A program made the position numbers and the translations under genes. Below are positions 11,162 through 21,798 of a stretch of 64,000 bases of DNA, one piece after another (position 1 is the first letter of the stretch; each line of letters starts with the position of its first letter). Source of the stretch: Holtermannia corniformis (lineage: Eukaryota > Basidiomycota > Tremellomycetes > Holtermanniales); NCBI GenBank assembly GCA_001599935.1, contig BCIJ01000014.1, positions 186,001 through 250,000 of the forward strand, in the 5' to 3' direction. The notes below the pieces were generated by a model that saw only the letters and a list, made by a program, of their open reading frames with translations, was not told where the DNA came from and did not search any database.

Positions 11162-12623
11162 ATGCCGCGCCTTCTCCCTCCTTCACTCCTCGCTGTCACC
11201 CTTGGCCCGCCCCGACCCCTCACATGCGCCCTCCACACCTCGACCTCTCTGGCAAAGAAGCACAAGCGGCAAAAGCCATTCAAAGAGCCAGTAGACCACT
11301 TCAAGCAGTCCCTACTGGACCCCAAGAAGTTTGCCAAGCGAGCTGTGCGGGGTCCGGCAGACGCACAGGCGTTTCTGTCGGGCGAGAGGGAAATGGCGAT
11401 GGCGAGGGTCCGTCCGGATCTGCGTGCTGGAGCGGGGTTCGGGATCCGGCGGCAGACTGGGGAAAGTGGCCCTTCGACGCACTTGGCCAGTGCTAGGCTT
11501 GGTCGTGAGGCCTCGGGATCACAAGCGAGGAGGGATATGGAGGAGCCGAGGGGATGGCTCGGTCGCCCTGTTGAGCATATGCCGGATACGTTTAACAAAC
11601 CTAGCTGGTTGAATGAGGAGGAGCTGAAGGCGGTCGCGAGTCCTTCGACGTTCACCAGCAATGGCTCAGCGCCATCATTACCAAGTGCGCAAAATGACTA
11701 TGGACAATACGAACGCCTCTATACCGACCCAACGCTAGCCAAACTCACCAAGAACAGCGAGCAAACATCAATGCTCAAGCAGCGTGAGTTCACCGCCTCG
11801 AAAATCAAACAGGGCCTACCACCACATCGCACGCATGGCTAACTCGACCACAGAGCAACCCTGGGTCCCAACCAAGAAACTCTCCCTGAGCGCCATGGCC
11901 GGCCTCAAGGCGCTCCACCAAGCCGACCCAAACACATATACACGGGAAAATCTATCTGAACGTTTCGGGATCTCGTACGAGTCCGTCAAGCGGATCACGC
12001 GGTCGAACTTTCGCGATCACCAGCAGCCTGCAGACTCTGGGCTTCAGGGCACTAAATGGGATACGAGCGCCGAGAGCTCAGAGGCACTGAGTCCTGTGCC
12101 GGCATTGAAGAGGGCATTTGAGAGTGCTGGGAGGCAGTGGGGGGTTGGAAGGGGGTCCGCTACTGGGCCTACCGAGGGCGGGTTTGGCCTGGCGAGGGGC
12201 TCGCCGGCTGGACCGACGTCGACGCGCTCTGGGTTCGGCTTGGCGCGTTCGTCGAGTTCGAACGCTACCGTGCCCGGCTCCGGCTTTGCAGAGCAACCCT
12301 ATCGTCCCTCGCTGCCAGCCAACTCCTACACCTCGCCTGACTCGATCGTTCCCCCGGCACCGACAGCGTACCAAGCCTCGCTCTCACCATTCAACGGTCC
12401 GCGCGGCCTCCGAAGCGCCATGAAGCACATGATGCGCTCTGACGCGAAGCGCGCAATCGAGATGGAGAAGCTAGGCGCGGTACTAAATGATAAAGAGAGA
12501 CGGCTGGCGGAGGAGGTGGAGAGGGAACGGGAGGAAGCGTTGGGTGCGAGAGGCAAAGGCGCGCTGAGGCGGAAGAAGGCTAGAGCTTTGAGGTTGGAGC
12601 AGGACGGCGTGTTTCCGCGCTGA
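11162..12623 (+). CDS. rrg9: Mitochondrial Rrg9/neugrin-family protein
   Basis: Required in yeast for respiratory growth and mitochondrial genome maintenance. The start at 11162 (MPRLLPPSLLAVTL) gives an arginine-containing presequence with an LHTSTSLAKK processing-like region, which fits mitochondrial import. One intron (11784-11853) joins TSMLKQ to QPWVPTKKLSLSAMAGLK. The diagnostic Rrg9/neugrin segment follows: LHQADPNTYTRENLSERFGI then SYESVKRITRSNF, a helix-turn-helix-like unit. The C-terminal half is low-complexity (Gly/Ser/Pro) and then strongly basic and coiled (ERRLAEEVEREREEALG). It is longer than yeast Rrg9, mainly through the disordered linker. It shares a roughly 220 bp divergent promoter with the EH-domain gene. 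Confidence 0.8.
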
Positions 12624-12779
12624 ACGGCGGAGGTGAGGGGTCGCATTGGCGGCTGACTGCTATATGCATGGTTCATGCAACCCTCGATCTTTTCTCACGA
12701 GGTGATGTCTCGCAAGGCCGATCAACCAGGTACAAGAAACACAAGTGATATGGACCAAATACAACCCCTCGAGCTACCA

Positions 12780-13702
12780 TCAACCGCCAACGCCCAAACC
12801 CGCAAGCCACCGTCGGGCCTGCCCGTTCCCGCCTGCCCCTCTCACCCCCTGCCCAATCGATGATGCAAGCGCAGACGGAATCAGAGGCGAAGCGGAAGCC
12901 GCCGATAATCTTCGATTCTGTGAGGCTGCGCGCACTGCACAATGTCAGCTCCTATGGGCAGGGCAGCGCGCAACGGAGCTCACCGTTGGCAGTGATCTCG
13001 TTGATGTTTGTTTCGAGCACGAGACCGCCTTGGATGATTTCCGATAGGACGTGGTGGACCTGCCATGTCTATGTTTAGCATCGAGGTCGCGCGACTGGGC
13101 AGATGGGAACAGACCTCGTCAAAGTGGAAGATGAGGTCGAGCTCGCAGACGTTCTCGAATGATTTGTCGAGCGATTCGACAAAGACCTTGGTTCAAGTTA
13201 GGGAATGAACGATATGGAGTGCATAAGGAGTTGGGGTATGGTTTGGCACAAGCAAGGCATCGGTGGGCGTACCTGGATCAAATCGAGGATGCCGAGCTCC
13301 GACTCGGCGCCGTCGACGACGAATCTGACTCACATCAGCTCCTCACGGGATGGATCAAGCCAGCCTCGAGACTCACACAAAGTACAACGTTGCATAATGC
13401 CGATAGATGACCCTCAAGTCATCATCGCGCATCTCGCCTGCCTTGCCTTTGCCTTTGCCATGACCGTTGTTCCCCGACGGGAAGACCAAGTCGGGCGCAT
13501 CGAGGAAATTGCAGACGCCGCTGGGACGGTTTTGTATGAGCGAAAAGATTTGCGAGAGCAAGGCTTGTTGTGTTTGCGGAGGGAGGGGGATGTAGAACTT
13601 GGATAGGCGTGGTTTGCCTAGGTTTTGTTAGTCGTCGTTCTCAGAGGGGAGGTAGAAAGCGGACTGACCGTGGGTGTTGAATATGAGGACTGATTGGATC
13701 AT
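12780..13702 (-). CDS. aps3: AP-3 adaptor complex sigma subunit
   Basis: Small chain of the AP-3 clathrin-adaptor-like complex that sorts cargo from Golgi/endosome to the vacuole. Exon 1 starts MIQSVLIFNTHGQ at 13702, the canonical sigma-subunit beginning. Later exons give LLSQIFSLIQNRPSGVCNFL, then RVIYRHYATLYFV (longin fold), AESELGILDLIQVFVE-type sequence, and VLSEIIQGGLVLETNINEI near 13000. The PSGVCNF region is AP-3-like rather than AP-1/2-like. The insert between NFL and RVIYRHY (GNNGHGKGKGKAGEM) is longer than in yeast. The tail after NEITAN is Ala/Ser-rich; its last intron is approximate, so the stop at 12780 is the likeliest choice rather than certain. Confidence 0.85.
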
Positions 13703-13944
13703 TGCTGTAACCTGAGCTTGCTGGCTCAAGAGAGCTGCGACTGCCAGAGAGAGCGGTACGATTGACACTGCGCGCGATGCCGTCACCGTCACGGCTGATT
13801 TCACGTGATTGCGTTTCAACTGCAAACCCCTTCCTTTACTGCGCCAAACGCCGAGCCAGCACCAAACGCCGAACACACCGCTGCACTGCCGCCCGCATCA
13901 ACTTTTGCCAGTGCTCTCTTCTCTCGTCCATCAATCCCTTCAAA

Positions 13945-14557
<613 letters not shown>

Positions 14558-14980
14558 ACGCACGCGTGCGCGCGTATACATTGTCGCCATCGAGCACGCG
14601 GAATGCACGAGACGATTGGGGAGGATATCACATTGTACTTCTCGCTCGGATTCGATACATTTCCCGTGGCTTGTCTTGATGGGTGGCGCTCATGCGCTTC
14701 GGCGAGCACAGACTGGGTGCCTGGATTGACTTGAACCTCCAGCGCGCTCATTAGTGATAGCGCGCTGCTGTCACTTGAAGCTTCATTCTGCAAGGTATAT
14801 CGTGTCGGAATGTCGATCCAAGTTGCTGCGACGCCTTCTCGCAGCCCTTTGTCTTGCGTCTGAGCGTAGCGACACGCCAATGTGCCACTTCAGGACACTG
14901 GCGGTTCTGTCCGCAAAGCGAAGGCATCTGTGTCTCTGTGAGAGTCCCAGTCCAAGGCGGGGGCTACAAGGTAGCTGTCA
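14558..14980. other. Region downstream of rps14 without a gene
   Basis: Contains the rps14 3' end and no ORF with convincing features. A plus-strand frame near 14854 may be an upstream exon of the next small gene but cannot be proved. Confidence 0.4.
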
Positions 14981-15268
14981 ATGCAGCTTCCCCAGCAAGG
15001 TTCTCGTCCACTGAGCACCGGCACGTACCATTCCACACACGGTGGCACAGAGGTCACACACCAACACAGAATCTTCTACAACAAGACCAAGCAAACGACG
15101 TCGATCGAATGCCCGCACATGAGGGACCCTGCACGGATCACGGTGGGACAAGGGCCGGCTTTGACAGCGGCCGAGCTTACTAAGAATGGCGAAGAACGGT
15201 TCTTGCTCCCGTGGTACGCTTATGTTTGTAAACGAGCTAGCGACGTACGAGGCATCCCGTGGGAATAG
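14981..15268 (+). CDS. Unknown small protein, family A copy 1
   Basis: An ATG frame of 95 residues. The segment TYHSTHGG...HQHRIFYN...TSIECP matches, residue class by residue class, the ORF on the opposite strand at 15517-15762 (TYISTHGK...HEHKVSWA...TRIECP). The shared pattern TYxSTHG, HxH[RK][IV], xIECP is strong evidence that both are real, since chance ORFs would not agree. I recognise no known family. There is no signal peptide or membrane segment. The C-terminus differs from copy 2 (ends SDVRGIPWE). An upstream exon is possible. Confidence 0.55.
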   Translation: MQLPQQGSRPLSTGTYHSTHGGTEVTHQHRIFYNKTKQTTSIECPHMRDPARITVGQGPALTAAELTKNGEERFLLPWYAYVCKRASDVRGIPWE

Positions 15269-15516
15269 GTGGAACAAGCAGTGGAGAACCAGTGATGCCA
15301 GTAGTGCGCTTGCCCACGTACGCAGTTTGAGCGGCTACGCACGCTACCGGTTTGCGTGACTCGAATGCAACAGAGTTGAGCACCTGACGGTCTTCGTGAC
15401 CCCCCACAAAAGCTCCAACGGTTGTCCGACATACATGACGCAATCTGATTCAGGCAGTTCATCTCAGGCTGACACTGAATCTGTAATCAGTCGCCCGACT
15501 CGCCATTCTGATCCGC

Positions 15517-15762
15517 CTAATTCCAGCCGACCAATGCCATCATCTCAGCAACCAGAGCTTCATTATCCCGCTGTACGTCGAACACTGAGAGGTTCTGGAA
15601 CATCTTCAATGACATGTCTGCCTGGGGGCATTCGATTCGCGTCAGGTACGTACCCTCCATGGGAGCCCAAGACACCTTGTGCTCGTGCGGTGGTACGATG
15701 TCCTGACCGTTCGAATCCTTGCCGTGGGTCGAGATATACGTCTTGACGCTCAGTGGAGCCAT
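15517..15762 (-). CDS. Unknown small protein, family A copy 2
   Basis: A single-exon frame of 81 residues starting MAPLSVKTYISTHGK at 15762 and ending VAEMMALVGWN. It shares the TYxSTHG, HxH[RK][IV] and xIECP motifs with the plus-strand ORF at 14981-15268, so the two are convergent paralogs about 250 bp apart. It has a slightly longer middle (the PMEGTYL insert). The function is unknown. The histidines and the single conserved Cys could form a metal or ligand site, but that is speculation. Confidence 0.6.
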   Translation of the reverse strand: MAPLSVKTYISTHGKDSNGQDIVPPHEHKVSWAPMEGTYLTRIECPQADMSLKMFQNLSVFDVQRDNEALVAEMMALVGWN

Positions 15763-16010
15763 TGTAAGTAGTGCGAAGAGATAGGGTCGTGGGTAGAGGG
15801 TGGTGACAGCGTTCTTCGATTATGAGACTGGCGGACCTTGACATGTATATGTAGTTGCCTTCGAGCCAGCCTCCGTTATGTCACAAAAGGTCATGGCTGC
15901 GCGCACAGGGCGCACAAAAGCTAGTAGAGTAGGACACAATGTCAATGCCATGCAGTCGTAAATGTCTATGTCATTACTCGCTCCCTGTCCACTGTTGCCT
16001 CGCGAGGCGG

Positions 16011-17518
16011 CTAAAGCGACATCTCTGGCACGTCGTATTGGTCGAACTTGCCCGCCTCGCTTTCGATGTACTCGAGTTCCTTGCGAGCCTCACGGCGCTG
16101 TGAGGAGCACTGTCAGCGAGCGCGCCTCAACGCAGCAACATACGTGGCTGAACCCGTAGTATTTCGGGAGTAGATATGGTGAGAGACGGCCGACGAGCGT
16201 CGGCGAGAGCCCTTTACTCGGGTTCTCTTGGATCTGCGCAGCGCGTCAGGATCTCGACCTCGACACGTCGACCTGCACCCACTTCCTTACGGACCGAGCG
16301 CCACAGCTCGGGCTTGTCGCTGATCACACTCAACACGCCCCACTTGACACACTCCTTCATCTCCTCTTTGCGGTTCACCGTCCACACGCAGACCTCCTTG
16401 CCGCGACGCTTGCATTCTGCCCTGAAGCGCGCACCGTCGGCGTCGGCGAGTGCTTCGAACGCGACGGAGAAGCCGTGGCAGGACGAGAAAAAGTATTGCC
16501 GGGCGAGCAGAACGGACATGACGATTGCGAAGCGGGGGAGGTAGGGCAGGATGTTGGTGGCTGGCAGGATGAACTTGGGCTGCGTGATGAGATCAGCGCG
16601 TTGCTCCGGGGCAGAACTATAGAGCGCGACTGACGTGCCAGAGGCCGAGGACGAGGCGTGGAGCGAGCACCGTGCGCCAGTCTGCATGCTGCTCGATGAC
16701 GGCCTTCATCAAAGTAAACAGCTTGGCTGGGTCATTGCCGGGCTTGCAATCGATCTGCGCGCGCGAGTGAGCCGGGTCAACATGCACATCCGACTTGACC
16801 CACGTTGAGCTTGACGTGCATGTTCTCTGGCAGCATGAGCATATCGATCACCTCTGCAAACAGCGGGATTGGCTGGTGCGGCGCCTCGAGCGTGCGGACA
16901 TGTCTGTGCGGACGAGTCAGCGCGCCCTGTGCGCGGAAGCTTCGGTGCACGCACTCTAGAGTGCCAGCCCAGTTCTGGTGCTCGATCCGACCTCTGCCAT
17001 CGGTTGTACGCGAGAGCTCGGGGTCATGGAACATGACAATGACACCGTCGTGCGTAATGTGCACGTCTAGGTGGTCATCAGCGTTTCTGCCGGTTCCAGC
17101 CGGGTGAAGACCGCACCCGACTCGATGCCGTCGGCACCGGCTTTGCACGCGGCGACAAAGGACGCTTTGGTGTTCTCCGCTGATGACCCATATTGTCAGT
17201 AGTATTCCAGAAGCGCGCGCAATCACGCACGATAAGCTGCAGAAGCCTGCGCCAAAAGCCGTCAGCGAGTGTGGCAGTTTGACGACAAGGCAGACGTACA
17301 CCGCGGTGACCCCAGCATTCGGGGATCCGAATCACCTGGCCATCAGGCTTGACAATGGTCTTTTTCGCGTCTTGCTGCGGCAACGGCGTGGCAGCGCCCG
17401 AGGCCGTGGGCGAATCGAGCTCGAATGCCGAAAGAGCCGGGGACGGGAGCTGAGCGTGTTTTGCCACGTCGGGCGTGAGGAGCGGCGTGTCCATCGGCGT
17501 TGGTGTCGAGTCGGCCAT
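16011..17518 (-). CDS. Glycerophosphodiester phosphodiesterase-domain protein (Pgc1-like)
   Basis: Hydrolyses glycerophosphodiesters or phosphatidylglycerol; yeast Pgc1 degrades PG at mitochondria/lipid droplets. Start at 17518 (MADSTPTPMDTPLLTP). After a Ser/Pro-rich leader of about 70 residues the GDPD core is assembled over small exons: CWGHRG, ASAAYPENTKASFVAACKAG, ADGIES, then DVHITHDGVIVMFHDPELSR. The catalytic HRG...PENT...E-x-D...HD signature is therefore intact. Downstream are LPENMHVKLNV, the RLVLAPRLV/YLPRFAIV region, and KEVCVWTVNRKEEMKECVKW followed by VISDKPE, the Pgc1-type end of the TIM barrel. The last exons give LVGRLSPYLLPKYYGFSH and then KFDQYDVPEMSL at 16011. There are about eight introns; the small one near 16240 is uncertain. 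Confidence 0.85.
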
Positions 17519-18254
17519 TTTGGTGTGGCGTGGTCAAGTACAGGCTCAGTGGTGCTGGTGGGGAGACACAGCAGCGTCAGAGAGAAGATATTATATGGGA
17601 TTGCGTGGCTTCGAGGCCAAGACTCCGCTTGGGCGCGGTCGGATTGGCGCACGGGCTTGAAAGGATTGACGCGTTCGCTTTGGACGATTCGATCGAGCCC
17701 GAGCGAGTGAGAGCGACCGTAGAGTGAAGATGAAGAGAAGGGAGGGACCGTCGCCGTGTCGATCTCGCCTGCGTGTCGGGTCGTCAGTTACCTTGCAATA
17801 GGGGTTGGCGGGTGGGGCCTCGAGCCGAGAGCGTGCCGAGGGATCGCACTGACCTCGTGCGTGCGACCGACACGGACGGCAACAAGCAAAGGACCACAGA
17901 CGGTGAACGTGCGTGCGGGGGTGGCGCGGGGACAGTGACAGATAGGGGCCCGCGCAGTCGTCGATTGCAGGCTGCAGCACGCCAGGCAAAGAGCGACGGG
18001 TGGATGCAAGGGTGAGGCTGCTGGCTTGGGATGCACAACACTCTCGGCCCGCTCCACCTGATGCGATAAACAAAAACCGAGCTGCAACAGATTACCGACA
18101 CGTACAACGCCACCGTCCTATCAATTCACGTGGCAGTCAATGATGGCGGTATGCGGGTCATACATACTCTCCTCTCCTCATGCTAGTACAGTCTCTCGGG
18201 ACCAACAGATATACTCATTGCAATACATCCCCAAAGGCTACAGGGTCCATCCGC
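17519..18254. other. Intergenic region upstream of the GDPD gene
   Basis: Roughly 740 bases between the GDPD start and the end of the RTA1-like gene, both read on the minus strand. It should contain the GDPD promoter. ORFs seen here are Arg/Pro-rich and typical of GC-biased non-coding sequence. Confidence 0.45.
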
Positions 18255-19510
18255 TCAAACCGCCCGCGCTCGTGCAAAGAGCCGAGCCGGCGGGACCGCT
18301 GCCCAGATCGCAAGCGCAACAATGACAGGCATGTATTCCAGGATACCAAACAGGAACTCGTGCGTTGACGCATACGAGAACAGTCCTGTGTCAAGATCAG
18401 CGCCGTCGCCAGCTCAAGGTAGGCTGCATTGGCGCACCAGACGCCGTCTCGGCCAGACGGAAGACGGTCCGGAGCAGTACTAGCAGTGAAGTGGCCATGA
18501 TGACCAGTAACAGCTTTTTGAGCGGTGGCCCGATCGGCGTCTTGCTGGTTTCTGATCGATTGGACGAGACGTCCTTGTCGTGCTCGTGCAAAGGGCGGTC
18601 CGTGGACGAAAACGCACGGTTGATTGTGACTGCCAGCAGCGCGAGGAACAAGAGGAAGCTGAATGTCTAGGCGGGACGTGAGCTGATGCCCGACTAGACG
18701 GGCAGGAACCAGACTGACCTGTACAGCGAGACCGGCGAGCAGGATATGGTTTGCATCTTCAGGCGTGAGAGCGATCGGGTCACCGCGGTAGTTTCGCGAT
18801 TCCGTGACGCCTACGAGGGCGGCGCCGGCGACTTGGATGATGGCTGCGCGAGTGATCAGCCGGGTAGTACCTACATAGTATATAATGAGACCCACTGGTA
18901 ACAGTATCGCTGATAATGAAGCCTTGGAGCAATCAGCCGGCGTCATAGGTCGGTTCCGACGCACAGATCAACACGGTCTTCGGTCGGATCGGCAACAACC
19001 TGTCCCTGCCCTGCGTCCTGTTGATAGCATAGCTGAGCGAGTAGTAGATTGCCGCGGCGAACAATACAGGTGCCTATACCGCGCGTCAGCACGCTCGCCC
19101 GCCTCGCGGCTTGCTAAGACGGACCACCACGATCAAAAAGTATTGCGCGACAAAGCCAGACACCTATGCGGTAGCGGCGTCAGCAGCACGTACAAAGCTG
19201 AGGGCGACGTACCACGAACGGCCGGCCATGGGAGAACCCTCGTGCAGCGTACCCGCCTACTTCCATCAACTAGAAGCCATCAGCTCCCGGGACGCAAGCC
19301 AAGGCAGGAACTCACACTCCCAACGCCGAGCAACGCATGGAAAGCTTTAGTCCCTCGATACCTGACCAGGTTCCACGCATGGACCAGCAAGACCACACCA
19401 AACGTCACGGCACCGACGATCGCCAGAGCCAAGCTCGGGACATAGCCATAGATGATGATGGCTGCTTCATCGTCTTTCGGGTTTCGGTTGATCGGACCGC
19501 GGTAGGACAT
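18255..19510 (-). CDS. RTA1-like seven-transmembrane protein (lipid-translocating exporter family)
   Basis: Plasma-membrane proteins of fungi only (Rta1, Rsb1), linked to sphingoid-base or sterol/drug tolerance. Start at 19510 (MSYRGPINRNPKDDEAAIII), followed by YGYVPSLALAIVGAVTFGVV (TM1). The following exons show LMEVGGYAAR (the family E-GY motif), FVAQYFLIVV joined to APVLFAAAIYYSLS (the AP-x-x-FAA motif), then GRDRLLPIRPKTVLI, AGLAVQ joined to TFSFLLFLALLAVT, and LRTVFRLAE near 18450 (the RTA1 RsxFR-E motif). The C-terminal TM is FLFGILEYMPVIVALAIWAA, ending FARARAV at 18255. Hydrophobicity and motif order fit the whole family length of about 300 residues. Substrate unknown. Confidence 0.82.
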
Positions 19511-19923
19511 GATATGTCCACTGGTCCACTGGTACACTGGCGAGGTGACAGTGACAGCAGGCCTAAGGTAATTATCCTACGGGGGGCTTGACGTCAGCGC
19601 GGACGCCGATCGATTCGGACTTTACTTTGGCTTGGCACGCGGGGAAATGTGTATCAGAGGTTGGGCGGCGTGGTTCGTGAGCGCAATAGGTAACAGTCAT
19701 AGCCGTGAAACGGCATGGCCTTGTCGATGCACTCAATCAATCGGGCTTGTCCAGCTGCTCGTTAGCTGTCCTACGGTCATGCTGTTGCGACGGGAGCCTG
19801 CAAAGACCAAGTCTAGCCCTGCGATACCGCATCCAGATCAAAGGGTACAAACAAACGTCCATCGCCAGGAGGAAAGTAGAAAACGGACAATCATAAAAAC
19901 CACTAGGTCCCCACGGCGTCGCA
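19511..19923. other. Intergenic gap between RTA1-like and GPI-type genes
   Basis: About 410 bases that hold the upstream region of the RTA1-like gene and the 3' end of the next minus-strand gene. No coding signal was seen. Confidence 0.45.
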
Positions 19924-21294
19924 CTAGAGCCAGAGACCGGCCGCGCCAGCGGCGACGGCCAACACGACTGCCGATTTCGCAACGGTGATCGGGCCGACGG
20001 CGGCGCTGGTCGAGTTACCGGCTGCGAGGACGCCTGCTTCCGAGACGACGGCTTGGGTGAACGAGCTGCCGCACGTCTTGTCGATTGCGTTCCAGAGGTC
20101 GAGTTGGCCGCCGAGGATGGGGGATTGGGAGAGGCCGAGGGCGTATGGCTGGCGAGCTTCCCATTTCACATAGGCGACGAGGACGGCGCGGGTGCACGGG
20201 GTGCAGAGCTGGGCAGAGGCTAGGGTCGGTTGGAGGAAGAGGAAGGCGAGGTTGGTCGACTTGTACACGGTCATGTTGGGTTGGATGAGCGTGTCGGTCA
20301 GGGTCGAGTTGGTGTCCGAGCTCGCGTCGGCCGCGGTCTCGGTGCTGTCGCTCGAGTCTTGGCGCACAGACAGGTACGAGAGCAAGCGCTTGCCCAGAGC
20401 CGAGCCCGTCTCGGTGACATAGTAGTAGTGTTCAGCCGCGTACGCGACGGGGTCCCAACCTGCCTGAGCGGCAAACGAGACGAGCGTCGTTCCGTTGACG
20501 GCGGCGGTCGAGTTGGTCGTCGACGAGTTGGCACCGTTGACAATCTCGAGCACGCAGTACTTTTGCGTGCCCGAGTTCTTTGCGCAGACGGCCGCCTGGA
20601 GCGGGTTGACGACGTACAAGAGGTCGTACAGCTCGCGCACGGCGGTCGAGTAGGACGCCGAGTCTGTCAACTCGGGTTGACACGCCTGGTAAAAGTCGCC
20701 GAGCCACGAACGGATCACGCTGTCCGAGCACCCGGTCGTAGAGTTTGCCGCGGCCGCCGACTTGCAGATGGTGGACAGCGTCGAGCTCACGTTGCTCTGC
20801 GTCTCGGCGTCGGGCGAGAACGAGGCCGTGGCTTCGATCAGCGGGCTCACGCAGGCTGACAGCGTCTTGTCGGCATTGAGCTTGTCGAGAAAGGTGGTAC
20901 AGGTCGACGAGATGTTGGATGGGATGAGCGTCGACTGCGGACAGTTAGTCTGAGTGTGCTATTGTGTTCGAGGTCTGTGCGCACAACGGCGAAGCGGTAC
21001 GCGATGAGGCTTACAGCTGCGCGAGACGTGTCCCTCGCTGCAGGCGATCTGCAGTGCCCACAGTCTACTGCAACTGTCCGTCTCTCGCTGGCCAACTCGC
21101 CGCCAGCCAGTCGCAACTGAAACACGCCATCCTTTCTCCTTTCCACCATCAACCCTCGTCTCGTCTCTCTTCCTCAGCCCAGCAAGTCCACTCTGCATCC
21201 TCCCCGGCCAATCAACCCAAGACGCCCAACCAGGACTCACGCTCTGCGCAGCCACCACACCAGCACCAACCAAAGCCAAAGCCAACAACTTCAT
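19924..21294 (-). CDS. Secreted, probably GPI-anchored protein (fungal DUF7729-like)
   Basis: Exon 1 (from 21294) encodes a typical signal peptide, MKLLALALVGAGVVAAQS, and ends at a gtgagtcc donor. The main exon starts at about 20936 with STLIPSNISSTCTTFLDKLN. It continues for some 330 residues with spaced Cys (CKSA, GCSD, CQPE, CAKN, YCVLEI, LCTPCTRAVL, KTCGSS) and several N-x-S/T sites. The end is a Ser/Ala-rich stretch and a hydrophobic tail (AKSAVVLAVAAGAAGLWL), as in GPI attachment signals. The order of Cys motifs, especially LCTPC followed by W...Y and the DKTCG region, resembles the wide family of ascomycete and basidiomycete extracellular proteins of unknown function. The first intron is about 300 bp, long for this window; an unseen micro-exon is possible. 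Confidence 0.75.
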
Positions 21295-21798
21295 CCTAAA
21301 CTCTGATCTCTCGATTCTCTTTCGTCTCGTCTTGTTCTCGCCTAGAGTGCTACGTCGGTCTTGCGCTCTCAAAGTAGGTGGTAAAGAGCGTGGGTGCCGT
21401 CTTGATCGCCTGTCGAGGTGGTTGTTGACGTGAAAACGGAGCGGGAAGGATCAAGTCGCACCCTCGTTTTTACCGCCACGTGGTTGGTGGTTTTACCGGT
21501 GGTTGATGGATAGCAACACGGTGGATGTTGGCTCAACATGGATGACGGCGGGCGTCAAGCATCACTCTCACTGTATAGAGTAGAGTAGACCATGCAGAGA
21601 CCGAGGGGTGAGCAGTGATGCAGTCGTGCTGATGTATAACCTGTACCGTTGAAGCCAAAGGACCCCTCTTGAGACTGAAACGCCGCAAGCCACTGTCTGA
21701 AATCGAGGGTCCCGGTTCTGTCAACCTGCATTGTCCACTGTACAAGCCTCACCGCTGCAACGCTCGAAAGAATGTATGAATGTATCGTGACTGCATCC
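21295..21798. other. Intergenic gap
   Basis: About 500 bases with no gene-like ORF. It includes the promoter of the GPI-type gene and the 3' region of the PIG-P-heme oxygenase gene. Confidence 0.45.

Noticed and set aside
15695..15735. tRNA-like B-box sequence (gttcgaatcc)
   Set aside because: No matching A-box or cloverleaf could be drawn around it, and it lies within the family A copy 2 ORF, encoding part of KDSNGQD.
20230..20859. 209-residue plus-strand ORF inside the GPI-type gene
   Set aside because: Arg/Val/Gly-rich antisense frame of a clear minus-strand coding exon.
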